Source: Lacrimispora xylanolytica
Lineage (GTDB): Bacteria; Bacillota; Clostridia; Lachnospirales; Lachnospiraceae
DNA length: 64,000 nucleotides
Reading direction: 5' to 3'
Assembly: GCF_026723765.1 (NCBI RefSeq)
Contig: NZ_CP113524.1
Span: 1,287,001 to 1,351,000 of the forward strand
Part shown: piece by piece, positions 52,201-60,150 of the stretch
Position numbering within the stretch: position 1 is the first letter of the stretch
Layout: each line of letters opens with the position of its first letter
The notes under the pieces: generated by a model
What the model was told of the DNA's origin: nothing
What the model saw: only the letters and a program-made list of their open reading frames with translations
Database searches by the model: none
Made by a program: the position numbers and the translations under genes

Positions 52201-52315
52201 AGTAAAGAGCGAGGTCCTTGCAGACAGCATTCAATTTGGAACAGCAGCCGGATATGTGAAAGAATGGAACATTAACGGGGAAAACGTGACCTTAGGAGTG
52301 GAAAAGATTCAGTAA
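49202..52315 (+). CDS. ileS: Isoleucyl-tRNA synthetase (long, eukaryote-like type)
   Basis: Charges tRNA-Ile in the cytoplasm; 1037 residues. Class I signatures: PHIGH near residue 52 and KMSKS near 588, with the CP1 editing domain between and an anticodon-binding domain after. The N-terminal [20 protein letters not shown] and the length place it in the type 2 branch, known for low sensitivity to mupirocin, rather than the roughly 920-residue bacterial type with a C-terminal zinc finger. ATG 49202 has GGAGG upstream; the frame is open further up but that part lies between T-box terminator and ribosome site. Controlled by the T-box leader. Confidence 0.95.
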   Translation: [1037 protein letters not shown]

Positions 52316-52336
52316 ACGGTGAGGAGGTTTTGTGGA

Positions 52337-54796
52337 ATGGGCATGGGATTTGATAAGGAAACCTTTAAAAAAAGCGTTCTCTTTAATATGAAGAACGTGT
52401 TTCGCAGGACAGTAGATGAGGCGACGAAAGAGCAGATGTACCAGGCAGTTGCCTATGCAGTAAAAGATGTGATTATCGATGAATGGATCGCGACCCATAA
52501 GGAGTATGAAAAGCAGGATGTAAAAACGCTTTACTATCTTTCCATGGAATTTTTAATGGGCCGTGCACTTGGAAACAATATCATTAACATTATGGCGCAG
52601 CCAGAGGTAAAGGAAGTTTTAGATGAGCTGGGCTTTGATTTAAACGCCATTGAAGACCAGGAGCCGGACCCGGCTCTTGGCAATGGCGGCCTTGGCCGTC
52701 TTGCGGCCTGCTTTTTAGACTCCCTGGCAACTCTTGGCTATCCGGCATACGGATGCGGAATCCGCTATCGTTATGGTATGTTTAAACAGAAGATCGAGAA
52801 TGGATACCAGTTAGAGGTGCCGGATGACTGGCTGAAAAATGGCTATCCATTTGAAATCCGCCGTGCCGAATATGCCACCGAAGTAAAATTCGGCGGTTAC
52901 GTCAATACTGTATGGGAAAATGGAAAGGAACGTTTTGTGCAGGAGGGATATCAGTCCGTCCGTGCCGTGCCTTATGACATGCCCATTGTAGGCTATGGAA
53001 ACAATGTGGTGAATACCCTTCGTATATGGGATGCAGAAGCCATCAACACCTTTAGCCTGGATTCCTTTGATAAAGGCGATTATCAAAAGGCTGTGGAGCA
53101 GCAAAACCTGGCAAAGACCATTGTAGAAGTCTTATATCCCAATGACAACCACTATGCTGGAAAAGAATTACGCTTAAAGCAGCAGTATTTCTTTATCTCT
53201 GCAAGCGTTCAAAGAGCCGTGAAAAAATATATGGAAGCCCATGAGGACATCCATAAGTTCTATGAAAAGACCGTATTCCAGCTTAATGATACCCACCCGA
53301 CCGTAGCCGTTCCAGAGCTCATGCGAATCCTTCTTGATGAGTATGGCCTGGGCTGGGATGAGGCATGGGAGATCACCACAAAGACCTGTGCATACACCAA
53401 CCACACCATTATGTCGGAAGCTCTTGAAAAATGGCCCATTGAGCTGTTTTCCAGACTCCTTCCAAGAATCTATCAGATTGTAGAAGAAATAAACCGCCGG
53501 TTCCAGCTAACGATCATGGAGATGTATCCCGGCAATCAGGATAAAGTAAAAAGCATGGCAATCATCTATGACGGGCAGGTCCGCATGGCTAATCTGGCCA
53601 TTGTAGGCGGCTTTTCCGTCAACGGAGTTGCAAGGCTTCATACAGAGATTTTAAAGAATCAGGAATTAAAAGATTTTTATCAGATGATGCCGGATAAATT
53701 CAACAACAAAACAAACGGCATTACCCAAAGACGGTTCCTTCTTCATGGAAATCCTCTCCTTGCGGACTGGGTGACAAAGAAGATCGGGAAGGACTGGATT
53801 GTTGACCTTCCTCACATCCACCGCCTGGCCGTTTATGCAGAGGATCCTAAATGCCAGCAGGAATTTATGGATATCAAGTATCAGAACAAGGTCCGTCTGG
53901 CAGACTATATCAGGGAACATAACGGAATCGAGATAGACCCAAGATCCATCTTTGATGTACAGGTGAAGCGGCTTCATGAGTATAAACGCCAGCTGCTAAA
54001 CATACTTCATGTTATGTACTTATACAATCAGTTAAAGGATAATCCAAATTTGGAGATGGTTCCAAGAACCTTTATCTTTGGAGCCAAAGCAGCCGCCGGA
54101 TATAAGAGAGCGAAGCTGACCATAAAACTGATCAATGCAGTTGCTGAGGTAATCAACAATGACCGGAGTATTAATGGCAAGATCAAAGTAGTTTTTATTG
54201 AAGATTATAAGGTTTCCAATGCAGAAATTATTTTTGCGGCGGCTGATGTCAGCGAGCAGATTTCCACAGCCAGTAAGGAAGCCTCTGGTACCGGCAACAT
54301 GAAATTTATGTTAAACGGCGCTCTCACTCTTGGAACTATGGATGGAGCCAATGTGGAAATTGTAGAGGAAGTGGGAAGTGATTATGCCTTCATCTTTGGC
54401 ATGACCTCGGATGAAGTGATCCGTTATGAAAAAGAAGGCGGATACGACCCCATGGAAATCTTCAATCAGGATTATGAGATCCGCCGGGTGCTTATGCAGC
54501 TGATTAACGGCTACTATTCCCCGGAAGACCCGGAGCTGTTCCGCGACATTTATAATTCCTTATTAAATACCATAAGCAGTGACCGGGCAGATACCTATTT
54601 TATCCTGAAGGATTTTAAGTCCTACGCAGAGGCAAGAAGCAGAATCGCTTCTGCATACCAGGATGAAGCATGGTGGGCCAAGGCAGCGATTTTAAATGTA
54701 GCCTCAAGCGGCAAATTCACCTCAGACCGAACCATAACAGAATATGTCAATGATATCTGGCACTTAAGTAAGGTAAAAGTTGAGCTGGAAGAATAA
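52337..54796 (+). CDS. glgP: Glycogen/maltodextrin phosphorylase
   Basis: Releases glucose 1-phosphate from alpha-1,4-glucans; 819 residues, PLP-dependent. Features: YYLSMEFLMGRALGNN near residues 59-74, DPALGNGGLGRLAACF near 111, QLNDTHPTVAVPELMR near 313, VKRLHEYKRQLLN near 538, and the PLP-lysine site EASGTGNMKFMLNGA near 647. I chose ATG 52337, 9 bases after GAGGAGG; the GTG at 52319 precedes that site. It begins 21 bases after ileS and could be partly read from it. A terminator follows. Confidence 0.94.
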   Translation: MGMGFDKETFKKSVLFNMKNVFRRTVDEATKEQMYQAVAYAVKDVIIDEWIATHKEYEKQDVKTLYYLSMEFLMGRALGNNIINIMAQPEVKEVLDELGFDLNAIEDQEPDPALGNGGLGRLAACFLDSLATLGYPAYGCGIRYRYGMFKQKIENGYQLEVPDDWLKNGYPFEIRRAEYATEVKFGGYVNTVWENGKERFVQEGYQSVRAVPYDMPIVGYGNNVVNTLRIWDAEAINTFSLDSFDKGDYQKAVEQQNLAKTIVEVLYPNDNHYAGKELRLKQQYFFISASVQRAVKKYMEAHEDIHKFYEKTVFQLNDTHPTVAVPELMRILLDEYGLGWDEAWEITTKTCAYTNHTIMSEALEKWPIELFSRLLPRIYQIVEEINRRFQLTIMEMYPGNQDKVKSMAIIYDGQVRMANLAIVGGFSVNGVARLHTEILKNQELKDFYQMMPDKFNNKTNGITQRRFLLHGNPLLADWVTKKIGKDWIVDLPHIHRLAVYAEDPKCQQEFMDIKYQNKVRLADYIREHNGIEIDPRSIFDVQVKRLHEYKRQLLNILHVMYLYNQLKDNPNLEMVPRTFIFGAKAAAGYKRAKLTIKLINAVAEVINNDRSINGKIKVVFIEDYKVSNAEIIFAAADVSEQISTASKEASGTGNMKFMLNGALTLGTMDGANVEIVEEVGSDYAFIFGMTSDEVIRYEKEGGYDPMEIFNQDYEIRRVLMQLINGYYSPEDPELFRDIYNSLLNTISSDRADTYFILKDFKSYAEARSRIASAYQDEAWWAKAAILNVASSGKFTSDRTITEYVNDIWHLSKVKVELEE

Positions 54797-54801
54797 AGAT
54801 T

Positions 54802-54837
54802 AAAACGCTTCGGAAGTGATTCCGGGGCGTTTTTTTG
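54802..54837 (+). terminator. Terminator after glgP
   Basis: AAAACGC..CGGAA / TTCCG.GGCGTTTT with seven Ts. Confidence 0.85.
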
Positions 54838-54906
54838 CATATATTGAAAGAGGCCTTGGACAAAATTAAGTTACACTCTCTATCCAGGCAGAAAGGTGGT
54901 ATGTTT

Positions 54907-55827
54907 ATGGTGAAAAAAATAACAATGGCATGCATCATCGCTCTGTTATTTCCTTATATAATAACTTTGGCCTGGACGGGTAAAATAGAAGAAAAAAAGA
55001 GCTTTCCTTTGGAAATGAGCGGAAAGACCATTATCCTTGATAGAAAAGGCGCATCTTCGTCCATGGATGTGGAAGAATATCTCCCGGGAGTTGTGGCAAA
55101 ACAGATGCCAGCTGACTATGGAAAAGAAGCCTTAAGAGCCCAGGCAATCATTGCAAGGACTTATATCTATGGTAAAATGAATGGCAAAAATGAAATTAAC
55201 GAATCAGAGCTTCACATGGAGTACCTGGAAAAAAAACAGATGGAGCGGCTTTGGGGCAGCGAATCATTTGTGGCAAGCTATACACTCATTGAGGATGCCG
55301 TGCGCTCTACGTCAAAGATGGTTATGACCTATAACGATACCTTGATAGATCCCCTGTTTCATCGTGCCAGCACTGGTAAGACAAGAAAGGGAGATGATAA
55401 TCACCCTTATCTGCAGCCTGTTGAATGCAAAAGAGATGTGGAAGCAGAGGGATATTTATCGGTGAATGAATTAAGCAAAGAAGATTTTGCAGGAAAAATC
55501 AATCAGATAGCAGGAGATGTGCCGGTAAAGGCAGATCAGATTCCAGGAAGCATTCAGATTATCAGCCGGGATGAAGGCGGCTATGTGGGACAGATTCAGA
55601 TTGGTACCAAAACATACAGCGGAGAAGATATCCAGCGTGCCCTTGGGCTGCCGTCCACTTCCTATTCCTTTGAAGAATATGAGGGAAGAATCCGCATTGT
55701 ATGCCAGGGAATCGGCCATGGATACGGCATGAGCCAGTTCGGGGCAAAATGCAAAGCAGACGAGGGGTGGACCGCAGAAAAAATTCTCTCATATTTTTAT
55801 AAAAATATTGTGATTAATCCTGTATAA
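54907..55827 (+). CDS. spoIID: Stage II sporulation protein D (SpoIID)
   Basis: Lytic transglycosylase that, with SpoIIP and SpoIIM, drives forespore engulfment; made in the mother cell. The 306-residue protein has an N-terminal membrane anchor (ITMACIIALLFPYIITLAW) and the SpoIID/LytB domain: VEEYLPGVVAKQMPADYGKEALRAQAIIARTYI near residues 54-86 with the catalytic Glu replaced by a Gln-Met-Pro context (typically EMP), a FHRASTGKTR region near 152, and a C-terminal GIGHGYGMSQFGA near 272. I chose ATG 54907, 8 bases after AAAGGTGG. The spoIIQ-like gene follows 40 bases later. Confidence 0.9.
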   Translation: MVKKITMACIIALLFPYIITLAWTGKIEEKKSFPLEMSGKTIILDRKGASSSMDVEEYLPGVVAKQMPADYGKEALRAQAIIARTYIYGKMNGKNEINESELHMEYLEKKQMERLWGSESFVASYTLIEDAVRSTSKMVMTYNDTLIDPLFHRASTGKTRKGDDNHPYLQPVECKRDVEAEGYLSVNELSKEDFAGKINQIAGDVPVKADQIPGSIQIISRDEGGYVGQIQIGTKTYSGEDIQRALGLPSTSYSFEEYEGRIRIVCQGIGHGYGMSQFGAKCKADEGWTAEKILSYFYKNIVINPV

Positions 55828-55867
55828 CTCTTTCACACTTGGTAAGAATATTACCGAGGTGATAAAC

Positions 55868-56626
55868 GTGAAAGAGAGAATAGGTCAAATGTTCAAGGAT
55901 AAAGTATTCCTTGTCCTGTTGGTTCTAGGCCTGCTGACTATAGTAGCTGCAGCAGGAGTTATTACTGTACAAAGAGGAAATGGTGGAGGAGAAAGCCCTT
56001 ATCTCAAAGTTCCGGATCAGAGCAATATGATTGTTCAGGAATCAGTTCCCCAGGAAACACAAGTAGCCGTTGCAGGAGATTCCAATGCAACCAAGAGCAA
56101 AGAAGAAATGCAGGCAGTTGATTCAGCAAAAGCAACTGCAAAGCAGGAAACACAGGCACCAGCAGTAAAAGCCGGAACAGACAAAAATGCTGCAAAGTCT
56201 ATGGTACTTAATTTTACCGATGCAACCAGAATGACATGGCCGGTAAAGGGAAATGTCATTTTAGACTACAGCATGGATTCCACCATCTACTTCCCAACTC
56301 TGGACCAGTATAAATGCAATCCAGGCGTTGTGATCCAGGGAGATGTGAGCACACCGGTTGTCGCACCAGCTAATGCTAAGGTGAAAGAAATCGGAGCCAA
56401 TGAAGAAATTGGTAACTACGTTGTTCTTGATATGGGCAACAAATATACTGCTGTCTGCGGTCAGTTAAAAGAGATGCAGGTAAAGGAAAATGAATATGTG
56501 AAAGAAGGTCAGGTATTAGGCTATGTGGCTGAACCTACCAAGTATTATTCCGTAGAAGGAGCAAACATATTCTTCGAAATTACCCATGAGGACAAAGCCA
56601 TTGATCCTCTGAATCAGATGAAATAA
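55868..56626 (+). CDS. spoIIQ: SpoIIQ-like M23 (LytM) protein, catalytically degenerate
   Basis: Forespore membrane protein that in spore formers forms a channel with SpoIIIAH across the two membranes. The 252-residue protein has an N-terminal helix (VFLVLLVLGLLTIVAAAGVITV), a Ser/Thr/Ala/Gln linker, and a LytM fold. The zinc ligands appear lost: CNPGVVIQGD where active enzymes have HxG.D, AVCGQL for Y.H, and ANIFFEI for HLHFE. B. subtilis SpoIIQ is likewise inactive, whereas some clostridial SpoIIQ keep zinc. Start GTG 55868 has GAGGTGAT. Position after spoIID supports the call. Confidence 0.8.
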   Translation: MKERIGQMFKDKVFLVLLVLGLLTIVAAAGVITVQRGNGGGESPYLKVPDQSNMIVQESVPQETQVAVAGDSNATKSKEEMQAVDSAKATAKQETQAPAVKAGTDKNAAKSMVLNFTDATRMTWPVKGNVILDYSMDSTIYFPTLDQYKCNPGVVIQGDVSTPVVAPANAKVKEIGANEEIGNYVVLDMGNKYTAVCGQLKEMQVKENEYVKEGQVLGYVAEPTKYYSVEGANIFFEITHEDKAIDPLNQMK

Positions 56627-56732
56627 CAATAAAAACTTCTGGAAAAAAGTTATAAAAAAATAATAAATTGTTCATACACGATTAAGAGTCATCTGCTATA
56701 CTGATACCGAACAATAAACGGGGAGTGTGGCT

Positions 56733-57185
56733 ATGAACATATTATTTTTTTTAACACCTAAGAACGAAGTGGCTTATATTTACGAGGATGATTCTCTGCG
56801 CCAGGCGCTGGAGAAGATGGAGTATCATAAGTACTCAGCCATACCTGTTATTAATCGTACGGGGAAATACGTTGGTACCATAACTGAAGGGGACATGCTT
56901 TGGGGGATTAAGAACAAGCTGAATCTAAGCCTGAAAGAATCAGAGCGGGTAACTGTGGCGGCCATTGACAGAAGATCTGACAATCGTCCGGTCTATGCGG
57001 ATTCTGATATGGAAGGCTTAATCGATAAAGCACTAAAGCAAAATTTCGTCCCTGTGGTAGATGACCAGAAGAATTTCATCGGGATAATTACACGCAAGGA
57101 TATTATCCGCTATTTCTATGAAAAGTCTCAGGAAGTACAAAAACTGGCGGTGAAAAGCCAGTCAGTGATTGGAAATGAATATTAA
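56733..57185 (+). CDS. CBS domain pair protein
   Basis: A 150-residue protein of two CBS domains: residues about 1-60 (VAYIYEDDSLRQALEKMEYHKYSAIPVINRTGKYVGTI read as the first) and about 80-135 (ADSDMEGLIDKALKQNFVPVVDDQKNFIGIITRKDII). Such pairs bind adenine nucleotides and act as sensors, but no partner enzyme is fused. ATG 56733 has GGGGAG upstream; the GTG at 56727 overlaps it. Promoter probably TATACT near 56697. Confidence 0.85.
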   Translation: MNILFFLTPKNEVAYIYEDDSLRQALEKMEYHKYSAIPVINRTGKYVGTITEGDMLWGIKNKLNLSLKESERVTVAAIDRRSDNRPVYADSDMEGLIDKALKQNFVPVVDDQKNFIGIITRKDIIRYFYEKSQEVQKLAVKSQSVIGNEY

Positions 57186-57187
57186 AA

Positions 57188-57229
57188 AGAAGCGTTTCCC
57201 GCCCCGGTGGCTGGAAGCGCTTCTTTTTT
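57188..57229. terminator. Terminator between the CBS and EAL genes
   Basis: AAGAAGCG.TTCC.GCC pairs with GGC..GGAA.GCGCTTCTT and a T-run; flanks suit both strands. Confidence 0.75.
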
Positions 57230-58622
57230 ATGATTGGCTCATCTTTTGCTTTTCTTCTGACAGGAGAGGAATGGAATCATCTAAGGACGTACCAAGGATT
57301 TGTAACAACGCCTGTTTCTCCAAGGTAGGAGAGTAGTAAAATCCCTGCTGGTAATTACACCCTGCTTCTGTGAGAAGTGTTACCTGGTTTTCTGTTTCCA
57401 CACCCTCAGCAATTATGGTAAGGTTTAAATCTCTTGCCATTCGGATGAGGCCTTCCATAATGTACCGGGATTTTGGATTGGTTTCCAGCTGCCAAACAAA
57501 TAAACGCTCCAGTTTTAACGTATCCACCGGAAGGTCTAAAATCGTGGAAATTCCCGAATAGCCGGAACCGAATTCATTAAGAATCAGCTCAACCCCTAAA
57601 TCCTTTAAGGTCTGCAACGTGACATTTGCATTTAGGTATCCCGTGGTCAGAGCAGATTCCTGAATTTCCAAAGCCAGCTTTCCCTTGGGAATTCCATATT
57701 CTTCCATCTCCCGTTTCACTTCCTGGGGAAAGTCTTCCTGCAAAAGAAGTACCGGGGAGATGGGAAGAGCCACAGATTCAAACTCACAACCCTTTTTAAG
57801 AAGCCCTGAAATACACTCACACACCTGTTTCAGTCCGTAGTACTGTATGGCTTTAATCTGCCCGGAGTCTTCCGCCACGGGCAGGAATTCACCTGCACCG
57901 ATCAGTCCAAGACCCTTAATAAAGATGCGCATATAAAGCTCTGCCCGGACAAATACCTTTGTACCTGCATTTAGAGTAGGCCTGTAACGAATTTCCACCT
58001 CATCGTTTTCAAGAGCTGTCTTTAGATAATGTGCAATGGTTTGTCTTCTCAGAAGCTGCTGGTACAATGCGGTATCAAAAACAACAGCCTGGTTAGGTCC
58101 GCCTTCTCCCGCTTTTGAAACAGCAAGATCCAGACATTTAAGCATCTGATCCGTCGTTTCCGCATGGCCGGGATAGGAACAAATTCCCATTTGAGCTGAG
58201 CATAGACAGTCGGTACCATTCACTTTCCATGCCCGGTCAAACCGTTCTGCCACATCTTCTGCCAGATAAAGAGCCTGACCCTGGGTATATCCGTCCAAAA
58301 TAATGATGAACTCCACACCAATATAATGATAAACGTTCTTTTGTGTCAATTCCCTTAAAAAATCAAGGATCTGTTCTAAAAGAGATTCACAGTAATCATA
58401 TCCGAAAATCTGATTCAGGCGCTTGAAGTTTTCAATGTAAAGCTTTAATACAACGCCTCGTTCTCCTGATTCCATGGCTTGATTTAAATGCTTATAGAAG
58501 GTATCCCGTTCCAGCTTATATTTCTCAGCTGCTGATTCAGCCGTTGATTCGGCCTGTGATTCAACCTGTGGTTTAACCACCGTCCCGTCTGGTTTGTTTT
58601 TTGTTTTTCGGAACCAACTCAT
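57228..58622 (-). CDS. Degenerate GGDEF-EAL protein
   Basis: A 464-residue soluble protein with a GGDEF-like domain (about residues 40-190) and an EAL-like domain (about 200-455). Both active sites are altered: HYIGVEF stands for GGDEF, RAELYMR for the EALLR motif, NEFGSGYS for DDFGTGYS, and KLERLFV for KiDr.fv; EGVETENQ is kept. It is therefore probably a cyclic-di-GMP effector or an inactive scaffold rather than a synthase or esterase. An N-terminal Gln/Glu/Ser-rich stretch shows no membrane segment. AGGAGG precedes the ATG. Confidence 0.85.
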   Translation of the reverse strand: MSWFRKTKNKPDGTVVKPQVESQAESTAESAAEKYKLERDTFYKHLNQAMESGERGVVLKLYIENFKRLNQIFGYDYCESLLEQILDFLRELTQKNVYHYIGVEFIIILDGYTQGQALYLAEDVAERFDRAWKVNGTDCLCSAQMGICSYPGHAETTDQMLKCLDLAVSKAGEGGPNQAVVFDTALYQQLLRRQTIAHYLKTALENDEVEIRYRPTLNAGTKVFVRAELYMRIFIKGLGLIGAGEFLPVAEDSGQIKAIQYYGLKQVCECISGLLKKGCEFESVALPISPVLLLQEDFPQEVKREMEEYGIPKGKLALEIQESALTTGYLNANVTLQTLKDLGVELILNEFGSGYSGISTILDLPVDTLKLERLFVWQLETNPKSRYIMEGLIRMARDLNLTIIAEGVETENQVTLLTEAGCNYQQGFYYSPTLEKQALLQILGTSLDDSIPLLSEEKQKMSQS

Positions 58623-58775
58623 TGAATCTGCCTCCTGTTTTCTTCAGTCTGTGTCTTAAGTTATTGTATGACAATTAATGGGTGAAAGCAAGAAATAATT
58701 GGCAGGAAATTCATAAGCATTATTCTAAAAATTGGGAGAATACTATTGGTATGGAACGCATGCAGGAGGTTAAAC

Positions 58776-60110
58776 ATGAAATCAATTTGGATGGATTCAA
58801 CATTAATTCCCAGACGTAATTCCCTGACAGGAAACAAACGGACTGAGGTTGTGATCATAGGAGCTGGAATGGCTGGAATTTTGACTGCATTTTATTTGCA
58901 AAGACATGGAGTTCACGTCGTTGTATTGGAGGCGAACCGCATAGGAAGCGGACAGTCAGGCTTTACCACTGCAAAAATCACATCTCAGCACAATTTAATT
59001 TATCATAAACTGGAAAAATCCGTTGGTAAAGAATCTGCCAGACTATACGGAAAGGCAAATCAGTTAGCTGTGGAGGAGTATGGAAAGCTGATCAAACGAT
59101 ACTCCATTCAGTGCCATTATGAGAAAAAAGATGCTTATCTTTATTCCGTACAGGAATCAAAAAAACTTTTAGAGGAAGTCCAGTCAGCAAAAGAGCTTGG
59201 TATGCCAGCCTCTTTTGTCAGAGAGACAAAGCTGCCATTTCCAGTTTGCGGGGCTGTTCGATTTACCGGTCAGGCACAATTTAACCCACTGGAATTTATA
59301 AAAGAGATTTCCTCCGGGATCACTGTATATGAACGGACAAAAGTATTAAAAGTACAGGGACATGATGTAATCACGGACAGAGGTGTAGTAAAGGCAGAAA
59401 AGATTGTCTTTGCTTCTCACTATCCTTTTGTTAATGTGCCTGGATTTTATTTTGCAAAAATGTATCAGGAAAAAAGCTATGTCATGGAGCTTGGTCCGGT
59501 TGAGGATCTTGAGGGAATGTATCTGGGAGTGGATAAAAAAGCCTATTCTTTTAGAAATTACGATGGAAAGCTTCTCCTGGGTTTTGGGAGCCATCGGACG
59601 GGGAAAGCACCGGATACGGACCCATTTATTACGATGCGGCATACGGCAGAGCATTTATTTCATCAGGCAGAAGAGTTTCGAAGCTGGACGGCTCAGGACT
59701 GTATGACTTTAGACAGCATTCCCTATATTGGAACATTTTCAGCCTTCCGCCCGGACTGGTACGTTGCCACCGGCTTTGGCAAATGGGGAATGAGCTCTTC
59801 CATGGTAGCCGCTAAAATGCTTTCTATGCAGATAACTGGTAAGAGAACGCCTTATGACGCCGTATTTTCTCCTCAGAGACATCATATAAAAGCGTCCGCT
59901 CTGAGGTTTGCAGAACATGGCCTGGAGTCAGTAAAAGGATTGTCAGCAGGAGTTAAGCCTGGAGCAGTCAATTGCCCCCATATGGGATGCAGATTGATCT
60001 GGAACCAATATGACAAGCGCTGGGAATGCCCCTGCCATGGCTCGGGCTTTGAAATAAGTGGAAAAATTTCTGCTGGCCCTGCACAACAGAGTCTTCCTTT
60101 CATAGATTGA
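58776..60110 (+). CDS. FAD-dependent oxidoreductase with C-terminal Rieske domain
   Basis: A 444-residue flavoprotein: a DAO-type FAD fold (GAGMAGILTAFYLQ near residues 28-41, GSGQSGFTTAKITSQH near 60-75) and a C-terminal Rieske [2Fe-2S] domain with CPHMGC near 402 and CPCHGSGF near 420. This is the YhfW-like architecture known from Bacillus and Clostridia; the substrate is not established. ATG 58776 has AGGAGG 7 bases upstream; earlier in-frame starts lack it. It ends 41 bases before the cotJA-like gene, so a sporulation link is possible but not shown. Confidence 0.87.
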   Translation: MKSIWMDSTLIPRRNSLTGNKRTEVVIIGAGMAGILTAFYLQRHGVHVVVLEANRIGSGQSGFTTAKITSQHNLIYHKLEKSVGKESARLYGKANQLAVEEYGKLIKRYSIQCHYEKKDAYLYSVQESKKLLEEVQSAKELGMPASFVRETKLPFPVCGAVRFTGQAQFNPLEFIKEISSGITVYERTKVLKVQGHDVITDRGVVKAEKIVFASHYPFVNVPGFYFAKMYQEKSYVMELGPVEDLEGMYLGVDKKAYSFRNYDGKLLLGFGSHRTGKAPDTDPFITMRHTAEHLFHQAEEFRSWTAQDCMTLDSIPYIGTFSAFRPDWYVATGFGKWGMSSSMVAAKMLSMQITGKRTPYDAVFSPQRHHIKASALRFAEHGLESVKGLSAGVKPGAVNCPHMGCRLIWNQYDKRWECPCHGSGFEISGKISAGPAQQSLPFID

Positions 60111-60150
60111 TAGTAGAAACTTTTCATAATTGAAAGGAGTCAAACATCCT

